A stretch of 64,000 bases of DNA, taken from the NCBI GenBank assembly GCA_015680685.1, contig MNCI01022141.1, forward strand, positions 111,877 to 175,876. The letters run 5' to 3'. Shown piece by piece: positions 10,825 through 22,640 of the stretch (position 1 is the stretch's first letter; each line of letters begins with the position of its first letter). Source of the stretch: Gnetum montanum. Its lineage: Eukaryota > Streptophyta > Gnetopsida > Gnetales > Gnetaceae. The notes below the pieces were generated by a model. That model saw only the letters and a list, made by a program, of their open reading frames with translations. It had not been told where the DNA came from and did not search any database. The position numbers and the translations under genes are program-made.

Positions 10825-10930
10825 TTTCTTACACATTTTTGTCTTACATGTTTTTATTTTACACATTTTTTTCTTACACATTTTTGTTTTACAAGTTTTT
10901 GTTTTCTTTAATTTTTCTTGTTTTTGTTTT
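10825..10930 (+). repeat. T-rich short tandem array (TTACACATTTTTGTTT-like)
   Basis: About five imperfect units of 15-18 bp. Related arrays occur at the same place in element B (20690-20760, minus) and element C (38385-38470), so the array is an inherited feature of the family's 3' region. Confidence 0.65.
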
Positions 10931-12708
10931 ACAACATCATTATACTTTTCCATTCTTTGTGTGTGTTTGTGTGTGTATTACCCATCCTATAAGTTTGTCA
11001 CCCAATAAATGTTCTTCACGATGGTATGAACTATTTTTCATTGATTGCAAATGTTTGATTTTTACCTTTAAGTTACAATGTTGATACTAAGGTATGTTCT
11101 TTTGATATGGCAGGCAATGAATCCACTTCATCCATCCATCCACAAAGTCTATGGTCTCTCTTGGCTTGGAAATGTATAGTCCCCTTTCTAAAAAGAACTT
11201 TAACAAATCGGTGACTAGGTATTTCTCAAACTAAGGAAGGACTCAAGGTTTGAAAAAGATGTGACTTCAAGGAAACTTGATGCATTTTTGTTGGCCATTC
11301 TCTTGGGTGCTTGGATGTTTTCTTCTTGAGTTTTCTCGCCGTTCCGATGTTACCCAATTATCAGAAGCTAAGCCAATAAAAATAAGAAGTCTTTGCATGG
11401 TGTGGTTTTCACGCATAAAAACACAAAACACAAAAAGAGAGCAAAAATAAAGAAAAGAAAAAGAAAAGAAAAAAGAAAAAAACAAAAGAAAAAGTGAGAA
11501 TTCAAAGTACACCCCTTAGACAAAATACTCTCTTGGGCTACAAGCACTGGTTATGAAACCAAAAGTGTTCCCTCTAACTAAGGCCCTTCTCGCTTCCCAT
11601 TCTCTTCTTTGTTTCATTGGAATGGTGGTGGCTCTTTGGAGATGCATTCTTGTTATTCAAGTGGGTGGTTTGGCCAAGTGCGTTGATGCAAAGTCACTGG
11701 ATGTGGTTGTTTTGAGGCCAGAGTTGGAATGATAATTTGCCAAGTCACATTAATCATGCTACACACAAGGGGCTGTACACCACCTTGTCCTTGGGATTCC
11801 ATTCCATTCTCTTCTCTCCACCCTTCTCTCGACTATTCACGTTATTGCCAATTGTTTTCTTTTTGGTAAATTCTTATGGTTAAGACTTTAACTCTTGTTC
11901 CAAAGGACATTTCTAGAGCCTACAGACTCTTTGAATGTGGGTTTGTCAGGGCATTAAGGGCATGAGCCTACTTTGGGGAGGACCCACTGACATTCCTCTT
12001 TCGTGCACCAGTTAAATTCTTTCCCTTAACATTTTGCAATTAATTTTATTTTGTTTTGTTCATTTCCATCTTGACATCCACTTTATCGATGTCTTAGTTG
12101 TCCCTTTTTATTCATCTTTCTTATTCCTTTTCTTTTTCCATTCTCTCGCTACCGGAGATTCGTGATTAGTCATGGGGGTACGGGGCCCAATTTTTTCAAT
12201 TTTCTCCTAACCCCTACACCTTCGGTAGTCATCATTTATATATCTCCAGATCCGTAATCGACCATACCATAACCCAGCCAATGGACTTACACCGAAGCAA
12301 GGTATTACCCACATTAAAATTCATCTACCCTTGCTAATACAGGCCTATGTTGTGTGTGTAGATGGTGATCATGCAACAACAGACCAAATCTAGAGAGAGC
12401 ACTTGGAATGGAGTGGTGTTGAAGCAGCTATGCAAGGAGCAAGATCGATGGTGTGCTTACAGATGGACAATGAAAGGCACAATCGTGGCTTTGGCAACAA
12501 CAAAAATTATTTCTCTCTCTCTCTTTCTCAGCTGCCAACTAAGGCCTGATGTCAATGTAATAAGGTATTCACCCTTGTTGTCATGAACACCAGTTTGTTG
12601 AGTCTTGTAATGATGATTCGTTCACACGTCATCCCATTAGTTTCATTTGAGTCAATAATCCCATACCTTCCTGATATTATTGTAAGGAACCCGAGGACGA
12701 GTTTTCAT

Positions 12709-12723
12709 TTAGTCATGGGTGTA
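12709..12723 (+). promoter_or_regulatory. 3' polypurine tract region of element A
   Basis: TTTAGTCATGGGTGTA directly precedes the 3' LTR. B has TTTAGTCATGAGGGTA and C has TTCAGTTGTGGGGGTA at the same place. All follow a conserved GAGGA(C/T)GAGTTTTCATT block. Confidence 0.6.
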
Positions 12724-13570
12724 TGATGGGACGCGATATCACATGGGACACGATATTGCATACATGATATCACGGCCGTTGCAATATCGCATCTCTCGCG
12801 ATATCGCGTACACGATATCGCATCCTCCCCTATGATATTGTGTACGCGATATTGTGGTGCACTGTCATATCTATAAATAAGAGGTGACTCTCCCTTGTTT
12901 CCTCATCCTAGGCTAGAAAGTAGGAAACTCTGGCAGATTGATCACTGTAGAGATAGAATATTTTTCATGTGCCTGCAGTAGGAGTCCCAAAGTGAACGGA
13001 TCTTTATTCGAGCAAACATTGTACCTGAACACAAGTTTGTATCCAAAAATAAAAATGAGCTTTGTGGATAAACCTTGCAATGCATGGAATAGGATTTTAT
13101 TACTGTTATTTATTACTTGTTATTTACTGTTTTCCTTCTCAACCCTTTTCTCCTAGTTAAGTGCCTCAGTATGACCACTTCGAGCACGTGCGTTATGCGT
13201 GGGATCCCAGCAACGATTAGCATTTGATAACCACGGTTGCATCGGTTCAGGGTGTGTACGGTAAGTGAGAATGGATGCTGATGCTAGGTAATTTAGATTT
13301 AGTTCATTAGTTAGAGTTAGTAATTAGTTTCTCAACCCTTCACCTTGTTAGCATAGGAGACATAAAACATAAAAAGCATAAAAATCATATACCTCAGACT
13401 TACTTAACCATACATCGTGAAAACTACAAGTAAGTTTGGGAAGACAACGAATAATTAACCCTAAGTGTTCCATGGGGCGTGTAGGAACTTAGTCTGCGGA
13501 GTTCAACCGGATCGTGCATGCTATGCTCGTATTCGTATGGTTGAGTGTAGGGGTATCTCGCCACTTATCA
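12724..13570 (+). repeat. 3' LTR of element A
   Basis: The LTR is 847 bp, starts TGATGGG and ends CTTATCA, followed by the ACCAT duplication. It contains the GATATC array (about 12735-12860), TATAAATA at 12872-12879, and a block collinear with 3630-4437. Confidence 0.93.
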
Positions 13571-13575
13571 ACCAT
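13571..13575. repeat. Target-site duplication of element A (right copy, ACCAT)
   Basis: Exact match to 3510-3514. Confidence 0.92.
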
Positions 13576-13584
13576 GTATCCACT

Positions 13585-14063
13585 TTGAAGGGTGCATTGT
13601 TTTCTCAATTGAAGGGCAAATTTTGGTTATATAAAAACAAACATTTTTACAAAGTGGTAAAGACTTTTAATACTTTATGCAAATGTCTAGTAGATAAAGT
13701 TTCAAGGTTATGCACAGTTGATCATTTGGGAAGTGGACTCTAGATTTTGATGCTTAATTGAAAATATTATAAAGTTTTATGTTTATAAAGCTATTTAATT
13801 TTCTATTGATTTTTCAATGAGTTCAACAAATTAATAGTCTTCTTGGTCTCCTTAGACATATGGAATCTATTTCCACATTAGGTGGTTTTCACTCATGTTT
13901 TTTTTGGGTTGAAATCAATATTCTTATTTTAAAAAAGAAATTGGCATTGCAAGAAAGTGGGAAGACTTACATTTATCTAGTTATATATTATAATCTTTTT
14001 TTTAACTCTTGCAACTTTTACCATCATCAAGGACAAAGACACCTCAGGAAAAATTCATGTTGA
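13585..14063 (+). mobile_element. LINE ORF1 remnant, copy 1 (DUF4283 + CCHC)
   Basis: From 13731 frame 3 reads KWTLDFDA, then IKLFNFLLIFQ, LLRHMESIS, FWVEINIL, KKLALQESGKTYI and a broken zinc knuckle ending HLRKNSC. This order matches the DUF4283 domain and zf-CCHC of ORF1 in plant L1-type LINEs. ORF1 is an RNA-binding, gag-like protein of the retroposition complex. Three stops lie between 13740 and 13830. The N-terminal part (13585-13730) is in other frames and weak. Copies 2 and 3 share the same residues. Element A inserted directly to the left, at 13571. Confidence 0.65.
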
Positions 14064-15782
14064 TACCTAGGATAAAAATTAATAATCTAAAGTTGAGGAT
14101 ATGAAAAATTAAGTTAATGCCCATGATAAGATTAATCAATTGGCACTACAAGAACTATTGATCATTTCAAAGAGAGAACTGCTAAGGTAAATTTGATATG
14201 AGAGAGAACTCATAAGGCAAATCTATCTTCATTTAATAGAACAATGTTCACTTAAAAATTAAAAGTTATGTTAACAAATAGCTTATAGATTATGGTAAAT
14301 ATTTTTTATGTAAGATTTACTTCAAGTGATAAAGTAATGGTAATGTAGAAAATGCATACTATTTTCTTGTGTACGTAGCTTTTCTACACATATTGATTTT
14401 TTATCATAGCTTTTCATTTCCATCTCTAATCCTTTTATTATTTTAAGTTCAAGCATGGATGTTAAAAGTTATGTAAAGGTTGTTAGAATAGGGTTGTCAT
14501 TCTTATTGACAATTAATTTCCTCTCTAAAATTCTTGATATTGCTTGTAAGGATGTACATTTGAGTAGATACCTCCAAAATTAGGAAATGTTTTCTTTTCA
14601 CGTTGTTTTTCGAGTTTTCTTATTGATATTTATGATGCCATGTACTTTGATTTTTTTTCTCTAAACCTACCCCTTACCCCTTAACCCAAAGAAATCATTT
14701 GCTAAAATAAAGGGGGTCTTATTATTTAAAGTATTTTTTAGGTGATTTGAATTAGCATGAAAAGAGAGATGTTTTTGATAGTTTATACTTTGTTAAAGTG
14801 AGGATGGATGATAATGAAGATATTTTTATAAGAATGCTTATCAAGATGGTTATCTTATCTTTTTTCATGTTCTAATAAAAGGATTATTGGGAAGTGTCAA
14901 ACCCTAATCAAAGAACCATTACCTAGAGGCTTGATGTTCATCCTACCAAGTTGGATGTCAAAAGGGCTAGTAGACAAGTGAAAGACTAACCTCTAAGTAG
15001 TTACGCATAGGCTTAAACTTAAGTCTTATAGCTTGAGAAATAGACACTTTATCATTATCTAAATGATGGTTCTTAAATGTTTGTATTATAGATGTGACCC
15101 ACTACAAGGGTATTTAGGAACCACAAGGCTCCTTAAATAGATAAACATCAAATCCACAACCTTCTTTATGAGAGATAAGAGGTGTTGGAACCCAAGATAA
15201 TTGAAACATAGGCATACCCCAAGATTTATAGAAGTCCTCATTAGAGATAAGTATCTTGACTACTATGTTACATCACTTGGTGCTTCGATGTTTGGAATAG
15301 TCATTGGAAAGCTACAAATTAGAATTTTATTACATTTGGCAAGGTTTTGTAATAGCTTGAACATGGATAGGTGGAACTAGATACATTACTAAAATTTGGA
15401 TTACTTGGCTAACACATGATTTTTCAAATCTAGAAGGAAAAGAAACCAAAGGGCTTTTGAAGGGACAAAAATCAACTTAGATAGCATATGTTAACTAGAA
15501 GTAAAATATTGGAAAGAAAATGTGATATATAAAATGAGACTTTATTACCTAGTCATAATCTCATTGGAGAAGCTATTTGTTACTTTATAGCCTTAATGGA
15601 TGTTTCTTCATCGGATTCGATTATTTTTTAGTGGATCTAATTTTTCTCTTCTTGATTTTTCTTTAGTGGATTTGATCTCTTTAGTACCTTCAATTTCATC
15701 AATTGATGCTAAAATTGTTACTTCTTTTATAGATGCAAAAATTTTTATTTATTAGATAATGCAATTTTATAAGTTGGTGAGC
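14064..15782. other. AT-rich DNA, no gene seen
   Basis: No continuous coding frame. It may be LINE-derived, as it lies between two ORF1 copies in the same orientation, but no RT or endonuclease motif was found. Confidence 0.4.
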
Positions 15783-16430
15783 AAAAATTTGAGACGCCTT
15801 TTTCTAGTAATGTCGATGCAACTAAGACACATGATTTTATTCTCCCTGATGATGTATACAAGTCACTAATAGTTAATCTTGCATCACAATATATGTTCAT
15901 TCAAATTTTGAGTTACCCACCTCGTAATCAAAGTTTTGCTTTATAGTTAAATGACGTAATGAAAAAACATAATGTTTAAGTCATTCATGCTAAATATTAT
16001 TCTCATTTTTTCTACGTGTAGAGCTAGGCAATGCTTCAATGATGCAGTGTGCCCTAGATATAGAATTATTTATACATAAGCATGTAGTGTTGAGTATTTA
16101 TAAGTGAACTCTAGATTTTGATGTCATATCTAAAGAATATTCTAAAGTTCCATGTTTTGTCAAGTTATTTAATCTTCTACTAATTTTTCAGAAAGTTGAG
16201 CAAGAGATTATTGATTTTCTTGGGCCCATTAAAAGTATGGAATTTATTTCCATACCATGTGGTTCTTGGAGTTGTTTTTTATTTAAATTAATCTCCTTAA
16301 TTGTAAAAATGAATTGGTATCACAACTAGACAACAAGACTTATATTTAACCAATCACATATTATAATCTTCTTATTTCTTGCAGCTTTTTATTTTTTATC
16401 ATGAAGGATATTTGTGGCATATCTAAACTT
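15783..16430 (+). mobile_element. LINE ORF1 remnant, copy 2 (DUF4283)
   Basis: The DUF4283 N-terminal part shows FSSNVDATKTHDFILPDD and QILSYPPRNQSFAL, then ELGNASMMQCALDIELFIHK. It continues with DFDVISKEYSKVPCFVKLF, NLLLIFQKVEQEIIDFLG and IKSMEFISI. Stops and shifts are present. It aligns residue by residue with copy 1 (from 13731) and copy 3. It is the most complete N-terminus of the three. No ORF2 is seen downstream. Confidence 0.62.
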
Positions 16431-17379
16431 GGATTATTTTTGAAATTTTTAATTAGAAACCTTTGATTGGCCTATATCTTGAGACCTTTGGTCCAAAACT
16501 TTTATGCTCCATGAATAGGGAAATAAGATAACTCTTCTTATTTAAGAGGTTTTGACTCTTCTTGCATTTCAATATAGAGAGCCCAAAGTAGTGAGGAAAA
16601 TCCTAGAAGAGGGACATAGGGTGATAGATAGATTAGCTTTGTAGAAGACAGAATCCTTTATACTTTGAAATTAATTTTTGTATATTTTTTATTTTTGTAA
16701 AATGAAAGCCTTATACACATTTTGGATATTTGTGCCATGTAAAAATTTTCCATATATGAAATTTCCATATATGTAAAAGTATGATTGATATGAAATTTCC
16801 ATATATGCCATATTATTTATGATGTCAAAGGATTATTTTTCATTTTAGCACATGCTATACATTCCACAAAAAATAATATTATTTTATTTATTAATATATT
16901 TATTTTTATTATTTTATTTAATAAACTTCCCACGTGAATAGCTTTATTTCTAGGTGTTTAATTAAGGTGAAGCAAGTGTCATTGGAATCTTTTCTGGTGT
17001 ACTTTTTAATTTTGTAATTTAATTATTTATTTGCACCTATATTTTTGTGATTAAATTAATTTCCATTTTTTATTAAATTAATTTTATTTAATTATTTATC
17101 CTAGTAGTAAGGAATTTTACTATGCTATCTTACTTTACTTCTTTTATGCTTCTAATTAATGATTTTTATTCAATAAAAAATTATTTTTTGAATTAGTAAA
17201 TCAATGTTAAATCTAGATCCTTGGGGTTTTATAGCATTTCTATTAATTATTTATGAGATTATATAGATGAGTAACAAGGGTGTTATAAGTGTGAATAGAT
17301 TTGCCACATCCTAGTGCCCCCAACTCACTAGCTTGAGATATCCCTTGAAGATGACTTAGTTTAGGGCACTAGTTTGTAT
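16431..17379. other. AT-rich spacer
   Basis: Very AT-rich, with TTATTTTATTTAAT-like runs near 16860-17180. No gene found. Confidence 0.45.
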
Positions 17380-17965
17380 AGTGCTTGATCTAGCACTTAT
17401 GGTTTTAGTCACTAGTGTAGTGGTTGCTAGAGTGGATGCTGTTACCACTATAGAGGTACTTGTTATTGTGGCTTCAGTGTTTCGTGAAGCTAATACTTTT
17501 TGGCATTTGCTTGTTGATACAGCCTTCGTGATCTCTATTCATGAGGCATATGCAATTGGTTGAATATAAGCCTTTCCTCTTACTTGTAATGCTAATTCCT
17601 TTTTATGACTAAGAATGTTGATTTCAACAAAAAAATACCTATGAAAACCAAATTCTATAGAAATAGACTCCATATGCTTAATAAGACCAAGAAAGTTAGT
17701 TTTTTGCTTAGCTTTCTAAAAAATCAATAGAAGAGTATATAACTTAACAAAACATGGAAATTTAGCATATTCTTTAGATTGGACATCAAAATATGAATCC
17801 CACTTATAAATGATCAACATTGCATGCTTATGTATATAAGATCCTATATCTTGGGCATGCTACATCATCTAAGAATTTTCTAACTTAATAATCATAAAAA
17901 AACAAGAAGAATACCTAGTTTTATATCAACTTTGGATTTTTCTACATAAGTTAGAATTCCAAGAG
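17380..17965 (-). mobile_element. LINE ORF1 remnant, copy 3 (minus strand, DUF4283)
   Basis: Reading right to left, the minus strand gives IGSYIHKHAMLIIYKW, FDVQSKEYAKFPCFVKLY, LLLIF, then KTNFLGLIKHMESISI, FVEINILSHKKELALQ and GKAYIQPIAYA. That is the DUF4283 region up to the expected start of the zinc knuckle. It is oriented opposite to copies 1 and 2. One stop sits after LLLIF. Element B inserted 76 bp to the right. Confidence 0.65.
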
Positions 17966-18035
17966 TATTTTATGGCTTTTCAACATTAAAGCCATCTTTA
18001 GTAGTCTAGATTCGATATCCTACACCATCTACAAT

Positions 18036-18040
18036 GTAGT
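18036..18040. repeat. Target-site duplication of element B (left copy, GTAGT)
   Basis: GTAGT precedes the left LTR. The right copy at 27636-27640 is ATAGT, with one difference. Confidence 0.8.
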
Positions 18041-18862
18041 TGATGAGTGGCAAGGTACCCTTACACTCAACCATACGAATACGAGCATTACACACGTGAT
18101 CCAGTCGAACTCTACAGACTAAGTTCCTACATGCCTCATGGAACACTTAAGGTTAATCATTCGTTGTTTTCCCAGACTTACTTGTAGTTGTCACGGTTGT
18201 ATGGTTAAGTAAGTCTGAGGTATGTGATTTTTATGTCTTTTCTGTTTTATCTCCTATGCTAATGAGGTGAAGGGTGAAGAGACTAATTGACTAACTTTAA
18301 CTAATTAATGAAGCCTTAATTAACCTAGCATCAGCATCCATTCCCACTTATCGTTCACACCCTAAACCAATGCAACCTTGGTTACCAAACGTTATTCGTT
18401 ACTGGAATCACCAAGCGTAAAGCACGTGCTCGAAGCTGTCATACTGAATGCACTTAACTATGGGAGAAGGGTTGAGAGAGATTAATTAAATAATAAAGAA
18501 TTTAAATGATAAATAATAAATAACAATAAATAAAGTCCTATTCAGCCTATTTAGCTTAGTTCATGCACTATAAGGTTTATCCAACAGTTCGTCTTTATTT
18601 CCGTACACAAACTTGTGTTTAGGTACAATATTTTCTCAAATAAAGATCCGTTCACTTTGGAGTTCCTACTACTAGCACATGGAAATTATTCTATCTCTAG
18701 AGAGGTAAAAATGCTAGAGTTTCGCTATGGTCTAGGCCTAGAATGAGAAACAAGGGAGAGCCACCTCTTATTTATAGACTTGGAGATGCACCGCGATATC
18801 GCGTATGCGATATAGCAAGGGACGACGCGATATCGCGGCCCATGTAATATCGCATCCCATCA
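18041..18862 (-). repeat. 3' LTR of element B
   Basis: The LTR is 822 bp. On the plus strand it starts TGATGAG and ends CCCATCA. The minus-strand TATA box is at 18769-18776, with a reduced GATATC array at 18790-18855. It has no counterpart of the 83-bp insert found in A's 5' LTR. Confidence 0.9.
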
Positions 18863-18880
18863 TACCCTCATGACTAAATG
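18863..18880 (-). promoter_or_regulatory. 3' polypurine tract region of element B
   Basis: On the minus strand it reads CATTTAGTCATGAGGGTA, immediately before the LTR start TGATGGG. Confidence 0.6.
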
Positions 18881-20800
18881 AAAACTCGTCCTCAAGTTCC
18901 TTACAAAATATTGGGAAGGTATGGGATTATTGACTCAAATGGAACTAATGGTGAATGGGATGACATGTGAACGGATCATCATTATAAGACAAGACAAAAA
19001 TGGTGTTCATGACAACAAGAGTGAACACTTTATACATTTGACATCAAGCCTCATTTGGCAACTGAGAGAGAAGAGAGAAGAGAAAAGAAGTCTGTTGCTA
19101 CCACTACCAAGATTGCACCTTTCGTTATCCATCCGTAAGCATGACATCAATCTTTCTCCTTGCATAGCTTCTTCAGCACCGATCCATTCAAAGTGTTCCC
19201 TCCAGATCCAATCCGTTCTTACATGATTGCCATCTGCACACACAACACAGTCTTATATTAGCAAGGGTAAATGAATCATCATGTAATTGATACATTTCTT
19301 TGGTAAAAGGTCCATTGGATGGGTTGTGGTATGGCTGATATGGATCTAGAGATATATTAATGATGACTATCGAAGGTGTAGGGGTTAGGAGAAAATTGAA
19401 AAAATTAGACCAGGACCCCCATGACTAAGAGCGAACTTCTAGTAGTGAAAGAATGGAGAAGGAAAAAGAACAAGAAATATGGAGAAAAAGAGACAACTAT
19501 AACATCGATGAAGTGGATGTCAAGATGGAAATGAACAAAAGAGAGTGGATTGCAAAAATGTTAAGGAAAAGAATTTAACCGATGCACCAAATAGGAATAC
19601 CAGTGGGTCCTCCCCAAAGTAGCCTCATGCCCTTAATGCCCTGACAAAGCCACATTCAAAGAGTTTGTAGGCTCTAGGAATGTCATTTGGAACAAGATTT
19701 AAAGACTTAACCATAAGAATTTACCAAAAAGAAAACAATGCATCCACCAAGATATGGAATACTGATACAACTAGAAATGAGGTGATAGATGGGGAAAGAA
19801 GGATGGAAAGAAGAGAGTGGAATGGAGTCTCAAGAACAAGGTGGTGTACAACCCCTTTTGTGTTTCATGATTAATGTGACTTAGTAGATCCCATTCCAAG
19901 TCTGGCCTCAAAAAACCACATCCAGTGACTTCACATCAATGCATTTGGCCAATCCATCCACTCAGAATAACAAGAATTCCTTCACCCAAGTGCCACTACC
20001 ATTCCGACGAAACAAAGAAGGAGAAATGGGAAGTGAGAAGGGCCTTTGTTAGAGGGAACATGTTTATTTTAGTTCCATAACCAGTGCTTGTAGCCCAACT
20101 GATTATTTCGTCTAAAGGGTGTGCTTTGAATTCTGACTATTTTTTTTGTTTTATTTTTTGTTTTTTTGTGTTTTTATGCATGAGAACCACACCATGCAAA
20201 GAATTATTATTTTTATTTACTCAGCTTCCTGATAATTGGGTAATGTCAAAACAATAAGAAAACTCGAGAAGAAAACATCCAAGCACCCAAGAGAATGGCC
20301 AACATAAATGCACCAAGTTCCCTTGAAGTCACACCCTTTTCAAGCCTTGAGTCCTTCCTTAGCTTGAGAAATACCTGTTCACTGATTCATTTAGTTCTAA
20401 TTATTGAAAAAGGGACTATACAGTTCCAAGCCAAGAGAGACCATAGACTTTTGTGGATGTATGGATGAAGTGGACTCATTGCCTGTCATATCAAAAGAAC
20501 ATACCTTAGTATCAACATCATAACTTAAAGGTAAAAACCAAACATTAGCAATCAATGGAAAATAGTTCATACCATTGTGAAGAACACTTATTGGGTGACA
20601 AACTTACAAGATGGATAAAACACGCACACACACTCACACATAAAGAAATGAAAAAGAATAAATGATGTTGTAAAAAAAAACAAGAAAAGTTAAAGAAATT
20701 TGTAAAACAAAAATGTGTGAAACAAAAATGTGTAAAACAAAAATGTGTAAACAAAAAATTAAAAGAATTGAGGGCCTCGAATGATCAGCATAGGTGTCCA
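18881..20800 (-). other. Non-coding 3' region of element B
   Basis: Collinear with 10770-12710 of element A in reverse. It includes the internal polypurine motif near 19416-19428 (minus), the T-rich TTACACATTTTTGTTT-like array at 20690-20760, and the post-pol polypurine motif at 20802-20818. No ORF recurs between A and B here, so it is treated as non-coding. Confidence 0.65.
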
Positions 20801-21960
20801 TCTCCCCCATGATTGAATGGAAAAGGAGAGATCCAAAATAGCAAGCGAGGTTGTCTGTTATCAGAGGTGTAATTTGTACTAGCTGTTCTTGGGTCATGGA
20901 AGGGCTTTTTTTGTTGCACATTAACTAATAACCTCTTATCCGGGCTTTCAGGCTTGTATTTTGTCATGGCTCCTAAGGGAAAGGTTGTATGAATAATATA
21001 GGATCCTTCCCACAATGTTTGAAATTTCGTATCCTATGGTACATGCGTGGGATTCTAGTAAAGGACCTTGTCTCCTTGTTGATATTTAACCCTTTGAATT
21101 CTTAAGTCATGACGCTGCTTATTATGTGCCTTGTGCAACTCATTGGATGATAGGGCAACCAATCTATTCTTGTCTAGCACATTTAGAGTTGCCAATCTTT
21201 GTTTTTGTGCTAGGTTGATGTCAAGGTAAAGGTCACATGCCATGGATAGTGTACAGAGCTCAGTTTGTATTGGGAGCTTTGGAAGTTTTCTGTATACTAA
21301 CTCATAGGGAGAGTAGCCTGTAGGGAGTTTCCAAGTGGATCAGTATGCCCAGAGAGCATCGTTTAGTTTCATGCTCCAATCTTGCCTAAATTTGCTAATT
21401 GTTCTCGTTAATATTCTCGTAATCTCTTGATTAGTGACCTTAGCTTGGACATTAGCTTGGGGGTGATAAGGTGTGGTCAATTTATGTTTAACTCCTAAGC
21501 GTTGCATCAACTTGCGAAAGGTTGCACCTATAAAATGCATTCCATTATCAGAGATGAGTGCACGAAGCACACCAAACCTATTTATGATTTGTTATTGTAC
21601 AAATCGTGTAGTCATAGACGATGTGCAGTCTATTACAATAGCTGCTTCAGTCCATTTGGTTAAATAGTCAACAGTAACAATGATATAAGCTTTCCCATTG
21701 GACATTTGTGTAATGGGCCCCATAAAATATATTCCCCAAATGTCGAAGGGTTCCAAAGGTTGAATCCATTGTTGTAGACCCTCCATTCTAGCAGTCATTC
21801 CACCATCATGTTGGCAATGTTCACAGGATTGGGCAAAATGATGGACGTCCTAAAATAATGTTGGCTAGTAATATCCTGCAAGCAGGATCTTGATAGCCAT
21901 TCATCTCTCTGCATAGTGATCCTCACAAGGGCCCTCATGAGCATCCTGGAGAACTCTTAA
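20801..21960 (-). pseudogene. Integrase domain of element B
   Basis: On the minus strand, SCEHCQHDGGM retains the CX2C of the zinc finger that A has lost. The core has DIWGIYFMGP (first Asp changed to Tyr), DYLTKWTEA and the second Asp in ISDNGMHF. HPQANVQAKVTNQEI follows, where the catalytic Glu appears as Lys (QAK against the usual AE). YSPYELVYRKLP and LWEGSYIIHTTFPLGAM mark the C-terminal side. Stops lie after RFVQ and WAY. Two catalytic residues changed means the enzyme is dead even without the stops. Confidence 0.82.
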
Positions 21961-22062
21961 TTGGTCCACATCGGCTACACACCATTGAACCAAGCCATCA
22001 GGATAGAATTTATAAAGTTGTCCTTTGATTTCCATGAAGTACTTGGTTTTGTGGAGAAACTG

Positions 22063-22640
22063 TTACTTCTTCCTAAAATCCAACCCCTGTGGTGTTTCTT
22101 GGAAAAGGAGATAAGTGAGAATGTTTCTATACCAATTTGTGCTCGTGGGTTGGTTATTCACTACACTAGCAAAGAAGGTTTCGTTGGGAAAATGATCAGA
22201 TATGGCATATTCTTCCTCTTTGTTTTCCCAATGCAATTGTGATAAATGATTGACAATGACATTCTCGGTGCCCTTTTGATCTACTATCATTAGATCGAAC
22301 TCTTGAAGGATTACCAACCAACGTATAATACAAGGACTAACCATTGGCTTGTTCATAAGGAACCTAATTGCACTATGGTTTGTATGTATGTACACCTTGT
22401 AGCCTAACACATAGTGCCTAAATTTGTCCAGTGCAAACACTACAACCATTAATTCCTTTTCTGTAGTTGTGTAGTTAAGTTGTGCACCAGCAATACTCTT
22501 ACTCACACAGTAGATGTAATAAGGGTGTTTTTGTTCATCTAACTGTGTTAGTACAGCTCCTAAGGCATAATTAGATGCATCGATCATTATATGAAAGGGC
22601 CTGGACAAGTTGGGGGCTTGTAGAATAGGGATTTCCACAA
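22063..22640 (-). pseudogene. RNase H domain and RNase H-integrase linker of element B
   Basis: A 191-codon open stretch. The first catalytic Asp is present in MIDASNYALGAVL. Then come the ELMVVVFALDKFRHYVLG block and TNHS in place of TDHS, and the linker ending GLDFRKK. It is the longest open segment of pol in element B. Confidence 0.83.

Larger units (their letters stand above)
10691..12708 (+). other. Non-coding 3' region of element A between pol and the 3' LTR
   Basis: About 2 kb without a credible ORF. From left to right it contains a polypurine-like motif (10764-10781), a T-rich array of TTACACATTTTTGTTT-like units (10825-10930), and a stretch matching the 79-86-bp unit that is triplicated in element C (11390-11520). 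A second polypurine motif lies at 12166-12180. The region is collinear with 18881-20800 of element B and 38330-40431 of element C. Many Athila elements carry an env-like ORF here; none is visible. Confidence 0.7.
3515..13570 (+). mobile_element. Element A: full-length Athila-like Ty3/gypsy retrotransposon
   Basis: The element is about 10.06 kb with two LTRs, a tRNA-Asp primer site, gag, protease, RT, RNase H, integrase and a roughly 2-kb non-coding 3' region. It is bounded by perfect ACCAT duplications. The Athila assignment rests on the FMDDF RT box, the DIWGIDFMG integrase motif, the absence of a chromodomain, and the primer site. Gag and pol share one reading frame without a frameshift from 4579 to about 9790. 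About twenty nonsense codons interrupt it, most of them CAG-to-TAG or TGG-to-TGA. Two frameshifts lie in integrase (about 9788 and about 10480). The two LTRs differ at roughly 11% of positions over a 235-bp stretch counted by hand, so it is an old insertion. It cannot move by itself. Confidence 0.92.

Noticed and set aside
10839-11084. Hydrophobic Phe/Leu-rich frames after integrase (possible env-like membrane protein)
   Set aside because: They arise from the T-rich TTACACATTTTTGTTT array and do not recur in frame in B or C.
14660-14690. CCTACCCCTTACCCCTTAACCC, reminiscent of plant telomere repeat
   Set aside because: Does not match TTTAGGG/CCCTAAA units exactly and is not repeated beyond three imperfect words.
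17381-17563. 60-codon plus-strand open frame
   Set aside because: It overlaps the minus-strand LINE ORF1 remnant (DUF4283), which has homologous copies; the plus frame has none.
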